A stretch of DNA of 64,000 nucleotides from the NCBI GenBank assembly GCA_934047225.1, contig OW203986.1, positions 14,635,221-14,699,220 of the forward strand. Reading direction: 5' to 3'. The position numbers and the translations under genes are program-made. The notes below the pieces were generated by a model. That model did no database searches. It saw nothing but the letters and a program-made list of their open reading frames with translations, and had not been told where the DNA came from. The DNA is from Ypsolopha sequella. Lineage: Eukaryota > Arthropoda > Insecta > Lepidoptera > Ypsolophidae. Positions 1 to 9,792 of this stretch are shown one piece after another; within the stretch, counting starts at the first letter, position 1; every line of letters begins with the position of its first letter.

Positions 1-665
1 CCCTCTCAGAAATTTACAATTTGACAAACTCCGAAGAATTTAAAACGTCTTTCGCGAATGAACTTGCCGATCATAGAATACAATGGAAATTTAATATTCC
101 ACGTAGCCCACATTTTGGGGGACATTATGAGATATATGTCAAAGGATTTAAGACGCATTTGCATAGAGTAGTAGGTACTCAACTGTTGACCTACGAAGAA
201 TTATTAACTGTAGTTACGCAAATAGAATGTGTCATAAATTCTCGTCCGCTTACGCTGCTGAGTGAAGATCCATCTGAACTTAGCGCGTTAACTCCTGCAC
301 ATTTTCTGATGTCAACTCCTTTAAAAGAATTACCCGCTTGTAAGGTGGCTGATGAGCCAGTTAATTTATTACGTCGCTACGCGTTGCTTGATCAAATGGT
401 AGAATCGTTCGCATGGCGATGGAAGAATGATTATCTCCATCTTCTCCAGTCTAGAGGAAAATGGAATACACCTTCCAACCCAATCAAAATTGGATCTGTT
501 GTCGTTGTAGTTACCGATAACACTCCACCGCTTCAATGGCCGCTCGGTGTTATTGTAGCTGTATACCCTGGCAAAGATAATGTCATTAGGGTAGCTTCTG
601 TCAAAACGACGACAGGTGTTTACAAACGACCTGTCGTGCGTCTTTGCCCTCTCCCATCTCAATAA
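1..665 (+). CDS. BEL/Pao Pol, C-terminal part (integrase end), truncated by window edge
   Basis: This is the 3' end of a BEL/Pao retrotransposon polyprotein; its 5' part lies outside the window. The frame is open from base 3 and stops at 663-665. It begins in the integrase core just after the second catalytic Asp region. It then contains the stretch RSPHFGGHYE, where the final E fits the third catalytic residue of the DDE triad. The BEL-type C-terminal domain follows (WRWKNDYLHLLQSRGKWN, then a beta-rich segment ending in KRPVVRLCPL). The first 30 bases match the second BEL copy at about 25.1 kb, which lacks the following 598 bp, so this is the fuller version of the integrase end. No stop or frameshift is seen. 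Family assignment is secure; activity cannot be judged without the missing 5' part. Confidence 0.9.
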   Translation, partial: LSEIYNLTNSEEFKTSFANELADHRIQWKFNIPRSPHFGGHYEIYVKGFKTHLHRVVGTQLLTYEELLTVVTQIECVINSRPLTLLSEDPSELSALTPAHFLMSTPLKELPACKVADEPVNLLRRYALLDQMVESFAWRWKNDYLHLLQSRGKWNTPSNPIKIGSVVVVVTDNTPPLQWPLGVIVAVYPGKDNVIRVASVKTTTGVYKRPVVRLCPLPSQ

Positions 666-754
666 CTCCTTTCTTTGCCCCCGCTTCAAAATTTCGTTAT
701 TCTCTGTCTTATTTTTACTTTTCTATTCTTATTTTAAAACCAATGGTTTTAACG

Positions 755-765
755 CCGGGGGCAAA
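755..765 (+). promoter_or_regulatory. Polypurine-tract-like plus-strand primer site of BEL copy 1
   Basis: A G-rich run (CGGGGGCAAA) lies immediately 5' of the LTR, where retrotransposons carry the primer for plus-strand DNA synthesis. It contains one C, so it is an imperfect purine tract. The same run flanks the 3' LTR of the second BEL copy. Confidence 0.55.
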
Positions 766-1230
766 TGTTCGCGCCACTTCTTGTGGCTCTCATACTGCGG
801 GGTAGTTGTGAATTAATATTTTCAACTGTCATTTTCGCTGCATCTCCACCCGCTTAGTTTTGGACGCAAATCAATCAGTCGTCAATCAGAAGCCTTTCAC
901 GCCGGAGGTATACGCTGATTGTCATTCGACTAGGTCCTACCTCGACCCTACCGCCCGCCATTTTGAGATCGCACCCGCTGTGCGCCTCATTTTCATCTAT
1001 TACTATTACGAAGAAGATTAGCCGAGAAGAGCGCAACCAGGCACGAAGAGGAAGAAGAAAACCATCTTGGAGAACACCAGAGACTTGGTGGCTCAGGCGA
1101 AGCGTGGTTTGTGGTGCATGCAGCTCCTTCCCAAGGTCAGATCTTTCATCTTCGTAATTATTTCTCTTCACTTCCCGCTATTTTTAAAACCTATGGTGAT
1201 ACAAAGCACTGCCGTCATATCGCGTGCTCA
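766..1230 (+). repeat. 3' LTR of BEL/Pao copy 1 (465 bp)
   Basis: The LTR starts TGTTCGCGCC and ends CGTGCTCA (TG...CA). By eye its sequence is identical to both LTRs of the minus-strand copy at 24503-24967 and 30275-30739, and this fixes the ends exactly. The sequence after it begins GTACG; the matching duplication would lie outside the window. Small ORFs within it have no coding meaning. Confidence 0.93.
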
Positions 1231-1504
1231 GTACGTTTCAGTTGACATTATAAATGGTCCTTTATAATGCGCAACAAAATGGTCCTTGAAAGAATGGCCA
1301 AATTTATAAGAGACGTTGAAATTGATATAAATGTTTCAATTACACTGACTTGACCAACAGACAAACAGGACAGTCACGAGTACATGTATGTATATATAAG
1401 GACCAGCTTGCATAGATAAAAATAAAATGTTCTTTGATTTTTAATCTTTTTAATTATTTTTGTTCAAAAGTAGGTTACACTAATTAATTAGTCATAAGGT
1501 TTTA
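1231..1504. other. Gene-free AT-rich flank
   Basis: No coding frame or clear repeat is seen. The sequence is ordinary AT-rich DNA next to the BEL insertion. Confidence 0.5.
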
Positions 1505-1774
1505 TATACAACGTGTAACAGAAAGGTGTAACCATATTTAAAGAGCTTATTGAGTCAATGGTATAGAACAACTTTTACTACGGAGCCAAACTTGAAATCT
1601 CGAAAAAAAAATCTGCCCTTTCATACATTTTGGCCGAGCGGAATTGCATTTTTCTATGAGACAGTTGATTTTTTTTTCGAGATACAGGGTTTGTTCCATA
1701 GTAAAAGTTGTTCTATACCATTGACTCAATAAGCTCTTTAAATATGGTTACACCTTTCTGTTACACGTTGTATA
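1505..1774. repeat. Palindromic MITE, family F1, copy 1
   Basis: A fold-back element of 270 bp. The arms 1505-1580 and 1699-1774 are perfect 76-bp inverted repeats around a spacer of about 118 bp. The ends read TATACAACGTGTAACAG and its complement, so the target duplication may be TATA or TA. A second diverged copy lies at 30985-31253. Short ORFs on both strands are by-products of the palindrome. No transposase is present. Confidence 0.85.
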
Positions 1775-3192
1775 CTCGTATTTTACTTCATGTCATTCAC
1801 TATTCAAATTTCTCACTCACTCGACTGATGCCGGCCCCAAAAGTGGGCCGAAATATATATCGAAAATACCGTAATTGTATTTTTTCTTGTGTTTAGAAGT
1901 AGGTATCAAGTTAAATTACCTTTTTAACAATAAAATGAAAATCTTTTTTGTTCTTCTTCTTTATTTCATGTAACTAAGCCTTATTGTTCATCTGGAAGAA
2001 AAGCACGTAGAAACATCTAGCACATAGATGGTGTAAACTCCGGTTATAATATCGATCGTTCGCCAGTACTTTCATAATGCGTCCCTGGAGTGGCAGGAGG
2101 ATGTTGTGACTCTCCAGCCCGCCCTAGGGACGTCTAATACAATACTAGCTTTGTTTCTTACGGTACGGCCCTGGATAGATAACTTCCAATTGGCTTTAAG
2201 GTACGTAATGGGTAAGCCTTGAAAGCCTGGAATGACCTGGATGTTTACCTGTTTATTTGTCTTTTAAGGTGTGATTAGCTTTTATATCAATAATAGGACT
2301 GTGATCTGTTAGCTGATGGATGGCAGAAAATATTGCCAGAGTGTTTGTGTTTTTGTGAGAAGGCCTGTTTCTGACTTTATGTGTTATTCTTATTTATTTT
2401 AGTTGATTGTACCATTTTGAGTTTGTGTTACTATCTTTAATTATTGTAATTGGTTTGTCCGTTTTAATTAAAGTAAATAAATAAATAAATAAATATATAA
2501 GTAAATCTTATTATTATCTTATCATTTAGTTTTGATTACTTTAAGTGGTTTAATTTTCAAAAACAAGAGTGCTCTGACGAGATGAGAGTTTCTAAAAAAA
2601 TCCTTCTGTATTTTCTCTATGAAGTTGATGCTGGTGATTGTTTTGTTGGCACTTGGTGGAACTTACGAACAATTGTGATTTAAAAACATTGTGATTCAGT
2701 GGACAAGTACAAGTGTTTTCTAAATCACAATATTTTCTCTACATTTCATTTTCTGTGGCTAGGGTTCGTGTTTGTTGTTCGCTACAAGTCATTGGTGGAT
2801 GCGGGGGGGGGGCATGGGGTTGTGAAAATTCCATACACCTGACTCAACTTTTTGATTCGATTCGGGTGCACTTTTACAAAGCATAGGTGTAAAAGATTTT
2901 AGGCGCTTAAAAACTTACTTTTTTTAGCTTTGTGGTAAGCTCAAATCCTGGATCCGCACTTGCTGCAAGTACGCCGTTTTGGCAACGCCAGCAAAGAAAC
3001 ATGTTAATTTGTATTATCATGTACGTTAGGTATAATATAGCTTCTTATATAGTAGTATAATAATTATATAAAATAATTCCCCGACTTGACTGACTTGATC
3101 TATCAACGCCCAGACCGAACGGCTGGATCGAGGTATATGAAATTCGTACTGTAGGTTTCTTGTTTGATGTAGACATCTACTAAGAAGGGATT
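1775..3192. other. Gene-free stretch with AAAT microsatellite
   Basis: No supported gene. It holds an (AAAT)n run near 2472-2498. A GC-richer hairpin-forming patch at about 2078-2132 (arms CGTCCCT/AGGGACG) stands out from the AT-rich background and may be a repeat remnant. A G run lies at about 2801. Confidence 0.45.
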
Positions 3193-3606
3193 TTAAGGGG
3201 CTCCACAATGATAAACATCAGTTTTGTATTGGATTCAATTCCGTCAATGCAGATCGAAAAAATTTGAAAAAAATATGGCGTGTTTTTTGACTCAAGACAA
3301 TTATTAATTACACTTTAAAAATAAACATACTTTCAATCTTCTATTAATTACATTACTGAATTTCACGAAAAAAGCGATTCAGTTTCCATGTTTCAAAACC
3401 GATTTAAACGAAACCAACACATGCAGATACTAACTAGAAAAAACCATCTTTATTACATAAACAAATTATGGTTAATGTCATAATGTAGCCGCGATTTCAA
3501 AATAACTGAAGTTTTGCGTGCGCGGCATCTAATTAGAGCAGGATAGAGAGTTAAAAAACAAACGCGTTAGAGCAGGACTGAAATTTAGCATTGTGCAGCC
3601 TCTTAA
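3193..3606 (+). repeat. TTAA-flanked MITE, family F2, copy 1
   Basis: The element occupies 3197-3602 between TTAA at 3193-3196 and TTAA at 3603-3606. The ends are related inverted repeats: GGGGCTCCACAATG on the left, and GAGGCTGCACAATG read inward from the right. A longer inverted copy is at 15808-16376, and a fragment of the same family is near 23236-23380. TTAA duplication is the hallmark of piggyBac-type integration, but no transposase is encoded. Confidence 0.75.
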
Positions 3607-3896
3607 GAAATGCACACAAGATCGGCATAGCCGGGATCCACGAGCGAGGCGTCCGCTAGTTTGTTATTCATAACTAATTACACTTTCTCTGACTCGAAAC
3701 AGCATCGATTCATAGATTTTATAATAAAGACAAAACACACCATTTTTATTTGTTCGTTTTGCACACTGGGGCCCAATAACACGTCAATTTTCGTCCGCCA
3801 TCCCTCACGGTGCGGATTAAAATTTCACATCCAGTGAAAACGTTAATCCTCTTCAGTCCCTGGCAGACTATAAAAACGGATTGCCGGATCTTGAAT
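3607..3896. other. Gene-free stretch before the minisatellite
   Basis: No gene is visible. A TATAAAA motif occurs near 3870, just before the minisatellite, but nothing downstream supports a promoter. Confidence 0.4.
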
Positions 3897-4040
3897 TGTT
3901 TACATGTGGAAGTCTCAGTTGTATGTAGTGACCATTGCAGATAAATAATAGCATTCTAGTATTGTTTACATGTGGAAGTCTCAGTTGTATGTAGTGACCA
4001 TAACAGATAAATAATAGCATTCTAGTATTGTTTACATGTG
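3897..4040 (+). repeat. 66-bp minisatellite, left part (2 full units plus 12 bp)
   Basis: Units start TGTTTACATGTGGAAGTCTC at 3897 and 3963. A third unit is cut after 12 bp by the retrovirus at 4041. The array resumes at 11793. The unit at 3963 carries the variant CATAACAG, also found in the first units right of the insertion. Confidence 0.95.
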
Positions 4041-4353
4041 TGTTACGTCGAGGACTATGTCCCTACCGACTCCAACAGCCATCACACCACCAAACAGATT
4101 GTGCAACCGTTCGAGTTGCTGACGCATCATCGACCGACATATTAAAAGGGTATTTCACCATCCAAGACGCCGCCTTCATGCTAACATCGCGACAGCGGGA
4201 GGTCATACTCTGATCATCGGGATCACTAAGATATAAGTTTAATGTAAGATAGATATCATAAGCATTGTAATCACACATCGATTACACATTTAAGTAAATT
4301 CTCTTCCGACTTTCTTTTTTAAAAACCCTCGCCGACGGTCAACTCCCGTAATT
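4041..4353 (+). repeat. 5' LTR of the gypsy element (313 bp)
   Basis: Begins TGTTACGTCG and ends CCCGTAATT. It matches 11480-11792 over its whole length with no difference that I can see. It should hold the promoter and transcription start, but I cannot place a convincing TATA box; ATATTAAAAG near 4139 is the nearest candidate. Confidence 0.95.
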
Positions 4354-4370
4354 GGCGCAGTCAGGCTGTA
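4353..4370 (+). promoter_or_regulatory. Primer binding site, tRNA-Ser-like
   Basis: TGGCGCAGTC directly abuts (or overlaps by one base) the 5' LTR end. These first ten bases match the complement of the 3' end of insect tRNA-Ser, the primer used by 17.6-type elements. Agreement weakens after ten bases. Confidence 0.7.
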
Positions 4371-4537
4371 GGGTAGTCGCGGTTAGTGTTAGTCTCACAT
4401 CGACTACACTAATTATCGTCTTCACGTCGCTTCTACCACTCTACGAACCTACGGAGGCCGTCCAAAGGAGCAGAGAGATCCCTCCAGACATTGACGGATC
4501 GAAGATCTCAACAGAAAGCCAGAAGGGAAGATTAAGA

Positions 4538-4551
4538 ATGATCAGCTCATC
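4538..4551 (+). other. Candidate leader exon: ATG plus splice donor shared by gag and env
   Basis: An ATG at 4538 is followed after 14 nt by a strong donor, GTGAGT at 4552-4557. The leader therefore ends in phase 2. Joined to an acceptor at 4694-4695 (polypyrimidine then TTTAG), it enters the gag frame. Joined to the acceptor at 9740-9741 (TTGTTACAG), it enters the env frame. Both joins being in frame is seen directly from the coordinates. That splicing occurs is inference; the gag frame has no ATG of its own before 4847, which makes the idea attractive. Confidence 0.55.
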
Positions 4552-4695
4552 GTGAGTACCTAGATAATAAGCATTTCCTATTGGTTGTCTATTTCCTACA
4601 CCACCCTTTCCATCTTAGTAAATACTTTTTTTTTTTAATTAAAACTCTCATAAATTTTTAAAAGTGTTCCAATTAAATTAGTTTTTTGGCTTTAG

Positions 4696-6031
4696 TGAAA
4701 TAAAAAGCAACAAAATTTTTTTCCCACGCCCAAGTAGGGGTATTTTGCCCAATAGTCGTTCCGCGATTCGACAATCTCTTAGGGACGAAAATCGTCACCT
4801 AGATTTATTATCAGCACTTGAAGATATAGAAGAAGAAAGTTCAAACATGACGAACGATGGTAATATTCCTTCGGATGAAAATCCTGTAGCAGCATCTACC
4901 CAGTCAAACATGATAGATAGCATATATAAGGCATTACGATTGGTACCTGAATTTGATGGAAACTCTAATGTTCTTATAAGATTTCTAAAAATTTGTGATC
5001 AATTGGTCCTGACTTATGCTAAACCAGCCCCCGGGAACGAGCTATCAAATTACTCGCTTCTTAACGGAATTTTAAACAAAATCACGGGACCCGCCGCACG
5101 CACTTTAGCTACGAACGGCACCCCCAGTGACTGGAATAGCATTAGAGCAGCGCTGATTAACACGTTCTCTGACCACAGAGATGAATCCGCTCTTTACACC
5201 GATTTGTCCCTGCTATCGCAAGGCAGAGATACTCTGCACATATTTTATGAACGTGTGCAAAATCTGTTAAGCACAATAATGACGTACGTATCGTTACATG
5301 ACTCTGTCGAAACGACAGTCGAGGCTAAAAGAACTTTATATAGAAAGTTAGCCTTACAAACCTTTCTAAAGGGCTTACATGAACCACTTGGCTCAAGAAT
5401 TCGATGCATGAGACCAGAGACGCTTGAAAAAGCTCTGGAATATTCCCAAGAAGAACTTAACATACTTTATTTACAGAACAAAAATATTCAATCTGTTTCA
5501 ATGACAGCTAATTCGAATAAATTTAATTTTAGCCACCAACTGATCCCTCAAATGCATCAAACTAAAGTTAATCCCCAGCAGCAAACTTTACCCCCACAAC
5601 CCCCGACTTATCGACCAGCCTACCAAGGTGTGTCAAAGACTCAGCAAATGTTTAAGGCCCTACCACGTTCAAACATGAGCACAGGTTTTAAAATAACACC
5701 ACGTGCATTTCAATCCCAACAGCCCCAAAGACAATTCAACAGTAACCAGGTAAGACCCATGAGTGGAGTTAGCCACCCCCGTGCACGCACTCTTCCACCA
5801 ACACCACAAAACCCACCCCCTACACGAGAAATGAACGTTAACGAAGTGATGTATAACAGTTGTGATTATCCTGACATTGACTACAACCAACCCTTGGAAC
5901 AACCCTCCACTATGACCTATTATTATGACGACGGGTCGACCGACGAACAAAGTTATAACATAGAAGAAATACCGCACGAGCAATCAGAATCGGATTTTTC
6001 CAAGATTCAGACTTCAACTGCCCCCGAATAG
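4696..6031 (+). CDS. gag: Gag structural polyprotein of the gypsy element
   Basis: The frame is open from 4682 to the stop at 6031. The first in-frame ATG is at 4847 (394 residues). If the leader exon at 4538 is spliced to 4696, the protein is about 450 residues. The N-terminal half holds the capsid-like region, with hydrophobic helices such as YKALRLVPEF and FLKGLHEPLGSRIRCM. The C-terminal third is rich in Q and P, then acidic. No CCHC zinc knuckle is visible, as is usual for errantivirus Gag. Gag would assemble the particle and package RNA. The last 73 nt overlap the pol frame, which lies at -1, so pol is presumably made by ribosomal frameshifting. The start remains uncertain; the identity is sure from position and neighbours. 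Confidence 0.85.
5959..6031 (+). promoter_or_regulatory. gag-pol overlap and presumed -1 frameshift zone
   Basis: The gag stop (6029-6031) and the pol frame (open from 5959) overlap by 73 nt with pol at -1. GGATTTTTCC near 5992 and GCCCCCGA near 6020 are slippery-looking runs. Neither is a perfect canonical heptamer in the gag frame, so the exact slip site is not settled. Confidence 0.6.
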
Positions 6032-9000
6032 AATTAAATATTCAAAATAAAAAGCAGCTTCCTTACATTCAGATACAAAACCCACCCTTAAAACTACTTA
6101 TTGACACAGGTGCAAATAAATCATTTCTTAGTCCGGAAGCCACAGAAAAATTCTACCCTGATACACCCTTAAACTATGACCCTTTTCTTGTCTCCAACAT
6201 TCATGCGACTACAAGAAATGACTATTCAATGTTAATTCCTTGTTTTTACGAATTTAACGAAACAAGACCGATAAAATTATTCATATACAAATTTCACGAT
6301 TATTTCGACGGACTTATTGGTATCGACTTATTAGAGCAGTGGCAAGCTAAAATCGACTTAGGATCAAAACAGCTTTTGACACAGTTTGCAACGAACCCAA
6401 TTCATATGTATGAATCACGACAGAGTATCAACTTACTTGAGACTATTGTTCCCGCACAGTCCACTAAACTAATTAGAGTGCCGATTAATATTCCCAAAGG
6501 TGAAATCTCCATAGACCATCAAACGATTTCCAGTTGTATTATAAACGAATGTCTGTCTACAGCTAGTAATAGCCGAGCTTACGTGGAAGTATTGAACCCT
6601 ACCTGTAACGACATTATATTTTCATTGACTGAACCGATAAACGCACATATTTTTAGCGAACAGACTATTACAAGTACAGACTGTATGACTGACCGAATGA
6701 ACAAAGTTTTATCGAAATTGCGTACGAAGCATTTAAATGAAGAGGAGAGAATTAATTTGGTTAATCTTTGTAAACAATACTCTGATGTATTTTACGTAGA
6801 GGACGAATGTTTAACATTCAGCAACCAAATTAAACACCGTATCCGAACAACTGACGAAATTCCAGTTCACAGTAAGACTTATAGATATCCGTACGTGCAT
6901 AGAAAGGAGGTACAGTCACAAATAAAAAAAATGTTAGATCAAGGTATAATTAGACCCTCCACTTCAGCATGGAGTGCTCCAATTTGGATAGTACCAAAAA
7001 AAGCAGACGCATCGGGTAAAGTTAAATGGAGACTAGTTGTTGACTTTAGAAAACTCAATGAGAAGACTATAGATGATAAATACCCCATCCCTAACATCAA
7101 CGACATCCTAGACAAGCTAGGAAACTGCCAATACTTCACTTCCTTGGACCTAGCTAGCGGATTTTACCAAATCGAGACCGACCCACGTGACATTCACAAA
7201 ACAGCATTTAACGTTGATTGTGCGCCCGGGCACTTTGAATTTATGCGCATGCCAATGGGACTTAAAAATTCTCCATCTACGTTTCAGCGCGTAATGGACA
7301 ATGTCCTCAGAGGTCTGCAAAATGAAATTTGCGTAGTCTATCTTGATGACATTTTGGTATTCTCGACCTCATTACAAGAGCATATAGTCAATTTAGGCAG
7401 AGTACTAGACCGTCTAAGGGAATCTAACTTTAAAATACAGATGGATAAGTCTGAATTTCTTAAGAGAGAAACACCATTCTTAGGTCACATCATAACACCA
7501 GACGGAGTAAAACCAAATCCCGATAAGATTGAGGCTATTAAAAAATATCCTATCCCAAAAACATCTAAACAAATCAAAGGATTTTTAGGTCTTTTAGGTT
7601 ATTACAGACGATTCATACCAGATTTTGCTAAATTAACAAAACCCTTGACTGCTTGTTTAAAAAAGAATATGAAAATTAAACTGACTTCTGATTACATTAA
7701 ATGCTTTGAACATTGTAAGACTCTACTGACTAACGACCCTATTTTACAGTACCCAGATTTTTCAAAGGACTTTATTTTGACAACAGACGCATCGAATTTT
7801 GCAATTTCAGGTATACTGTCACAAGGAATAATAGGCTCTGACAGGCCTATAGCCTATGCGTCAAGGACCCTAAATGAAAGCGAAATAAAATATTCAACCA
7901 CTGAGAAAGAGCTATTGGCAATAGTATGGGCAACTAAATACTTTAGACCATACCTTTTTGGCCGTAAATTCCAAATTGTAACTGACCATCAGCCTTTAAA
8001 ATTCCCATTAGACACTATGACAGAGACCAACTGCCGAGTTTCTAGATGGAAAATGAAACTAGCAGATTATAATTATAAAATGGTATTCAAAAGTGGTAAA
8101 AATAACACAAACGCCGACGCCCTTTCCAGAATTCAAATAAATAATGAAGAAATGGCTTCTGTGGTAGTTAACATTTCTTCCTCATCATCCGAAAGAACGT
8201 TGACAGCACCTGACGAGAGAGCATTTATTAGTGCCTCATCTACTGACACAGCACCAGACAACGAACCTTTGAGAAGCCCATCGTCCACCCTAACAGCACA
8301 CTCAGAGTTATTTATTTTAAATGAAACACCATTGCACGAACCATTACCAGCGGAAACTGTGCATACAAGTTTGGAAAACCCCATAGTTAACATACCAATT
8401 TCCGAAGATCCCTTGAACAAATTTAAAAAACAGTTAGTATTAAAAATCGTAAATCGTCCACCCAGAGAGAAATCTATAATAATCAAGCCTTTTGACACGT
8501 TCCGAAAAGTCACTATAGAAATATCACAAGATTCATTCGAACATGATTTAATTAACGCCATAAAAAAACATGTTGACCCTAAAACCCGAACTGCTATATT
8601 AGTGCAGCCCTTAGAGAAAATGTACAGCATCGTACCAGTTATACAAAAAACTTTTCAAAGCTCTTCAATGAACTTGATTCTTGTGAAACATGAACTTGAA
8701 AATATCTCAGATTACTTAATTCAGCAAGACATCATAAGAAAATATCATGAGGGAAAAACAAACCACCGCGGTATTAATGAAACATATTTATCTCTATACC
8801 ATCGGTATTTCTGGCCAAAAATGAAAGAATGTGTAACTAAATTTATAAGTAACTGTAACGTTTGCAGTTGTGCGAAATACGACCGTAATCCAATACGCCC
8901 TGAGTTTCAAATTGTCCCTCCACCCACAAAACCGTTTGAACTAATACACGCAGACGTGCTTACAATCGAAAACGAAAAATACCTAACTATCATTGACGCA

Positions 9001-9792
9001 TTTTCGAAATTTGCACAAGCTTATCGAATGTCCGATTGTACAGCCCCTAATATAATAAAATCAATTTTGACGTTTTGTTCTCATTATTGTTTTCCGTTAA
9101 ATCTTACAACCGACAGGGGTACGGAATTTACAAATCAAATTGTATCAGAATTCCTGAAATTACATAAAATAAACCATCATTTCATTGCAGCTCACTCCCC
9201 TAACGAGAACGGTATGATAGAACGTTTCCATAGCACTTTATTAGAACATATCAGACTTTTAAAAATAGTACATAAAAATGAATCAGCTGAAAATTTAGTA
9301 CCTTATGCTCTCATAGCATACAATAGTTCAGTACATAGTATGACAAAATGTAGGCCATTTGACTTAATTACAGGACATTTTGACCCACGCGATCCAACAG
9401 ACTTAAATTTGACTGAGAGAATATTACAACAGTACTTACACGATCATCGGAATAGAATGGAAACAGTATATGAAATTATTCATAACTCATCAAAAGCTGA
9501 CCGCGAAGCATTGATGACGCGACGGAACAGTGATAGAGAACCTGAAATAAATTACGACCCAGGCCGAGAAGTATATATAAAAAACCCGTTAGCAGACAGA
9601 CAAAAACTCGCACCCCGGTTTACTCGCGACACGGTAACCTCCAACTTACCGATTCACATATATACGTCTCGAAAACGCGGCAAAATTGCTAAAAACAGAC
9701 TGAAACGACCTTTAAAAAATAAGGACAATGACTTGTTACAGGTACCTTCTAATCCTGATGACCCTGGCCCAAGCACAAGACATCCGACTTGA
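5959..9792 (+). CDS. pol: Pol polyprotein: protease, reverse transcriptase, RNase H, integrase
   Basis: Open from 5959 (after a stop at 5956-5958) to 9792, about 1277 codons, in the -1 frame relative to gag; no initiating ATG is needed if frameshifted. Protease: LLIDTGANKS with the catalytic DTG near residue 49. Reverse transcriptase: catalytic YLDD at 461-464. RNase H: TTDAS with its Asp near residue 610, followed by the STTEKELLA motif. Integrase: HHCC zinc finger, then Asp about 999, Asp about 1052 and Glu about 1088, with 35 residues between the last two, so the D,D(35)E triad is complete. All catalytic residues checked are present and the frame is unbroken. The end overlaps env by 65 nt. 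It copies the RNA genome and integrates the DNA. Confidence 0.95.
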   Translation, partial: HRRNTARAIRIGFFQDSDFNCPRIELNIQNKKQLPYIQIQNPPLKLLIDTGANKSFLSPEATEKFYPDTPLNYDPFLVSNIHATTRNDYSMLIPCFYEFNETRPIKLFIYKFHDYFDGLIGIDLLEQWQAKIDLGSKQLLTQFATNPIHMYESRQSINLLETIVPAQSTKLIRVPINIPKGEISIDHQTISSCIINECLSTASNSRAYVEVLNPTCNDIIFSLTEPINAHIFSEQTITSTDCMTDRMNKVLSKLRTKHLNEEERINLVNLCKQYSDVFYVEDECLTFSNQIKHRIRTTDEIPVHSKTYRYPYVHRKEVQSQIKKMLDQGIIRPSTSAWSAPIWIVPKKADASGKVKWRLVVDFRKLNEKTIDDKYPIPNINDILDKLGNCQYFTSLDLASGFYQIETDPRDIHKTAFNVDCAPGHFEFMRMPMGLKNSPSTFQRVMDNVLRGLQNEICVVYLDDILVFSTSLQEHIVNLGRVLDRLRESNFKIQMDKSEFLKRETPFLGHIITPDGVKPNPDKIEAIKKYPIPKTSKQIKGFLGLLGYYRRFIPDFAKLTKPLTACLKKNMKIKLTSDYIKCFEHCKTLLTNDPILQYPDFSKDFILTTDASNFAISGILSQGIIGSDRPIAYASRTLNESEIKYSTTEKELLAIVWATKYFRPYLFGRKFQIVTDHQPLKFPLDTMTETNCRVSRWKMKLADYNYKMVFKSGKNNTNADALSRIQINNEEMASVVVNISSSSSERTLTAPDERAFISASSTDTAPDNEPLRSPSSTLTAHSELFILNETPLHEPLPAETVHTSLENPIVNIPISEDPLNKFKKQLVLKIVNRPPREKSIIIKPFDTFRKVTIEISQDSFEHDLINAIKKHVDPKTRTAILVQPLEKMYSIVPVIQKTFQSSSMNLILVKHELENISDYLIQQDIIRKYHEGKTNHRGINETYLSLYHRYFWPKMKECVTKFISNCNVCSCAKYDRNPIRPEFQIVPPPTKPFELIHADVLTIENEKYLTIIDAFSKFAQAYRMSDCTAPNIIKSILTFCSHYCFPLNLTTDRGTEFTNQIVSEFLKLHKINHHFIAAHSPNENGMIERFHSTLLEHIRLLKIVHKNESAENLVPYALIAYNSSVHSMTKCRPFDLITGHFDPRDPTDLNLTERILQQYLHDHRNRMETVYEIIHNSSKADREALMTRRNSDREPEINYDPGREVYIKNPLADRQKLAPRFTRDTVTSNLPIHIYTSRKRGKIAKNRLKRPLKNKDNDLLQVPSNPDDPGPSTRHPT

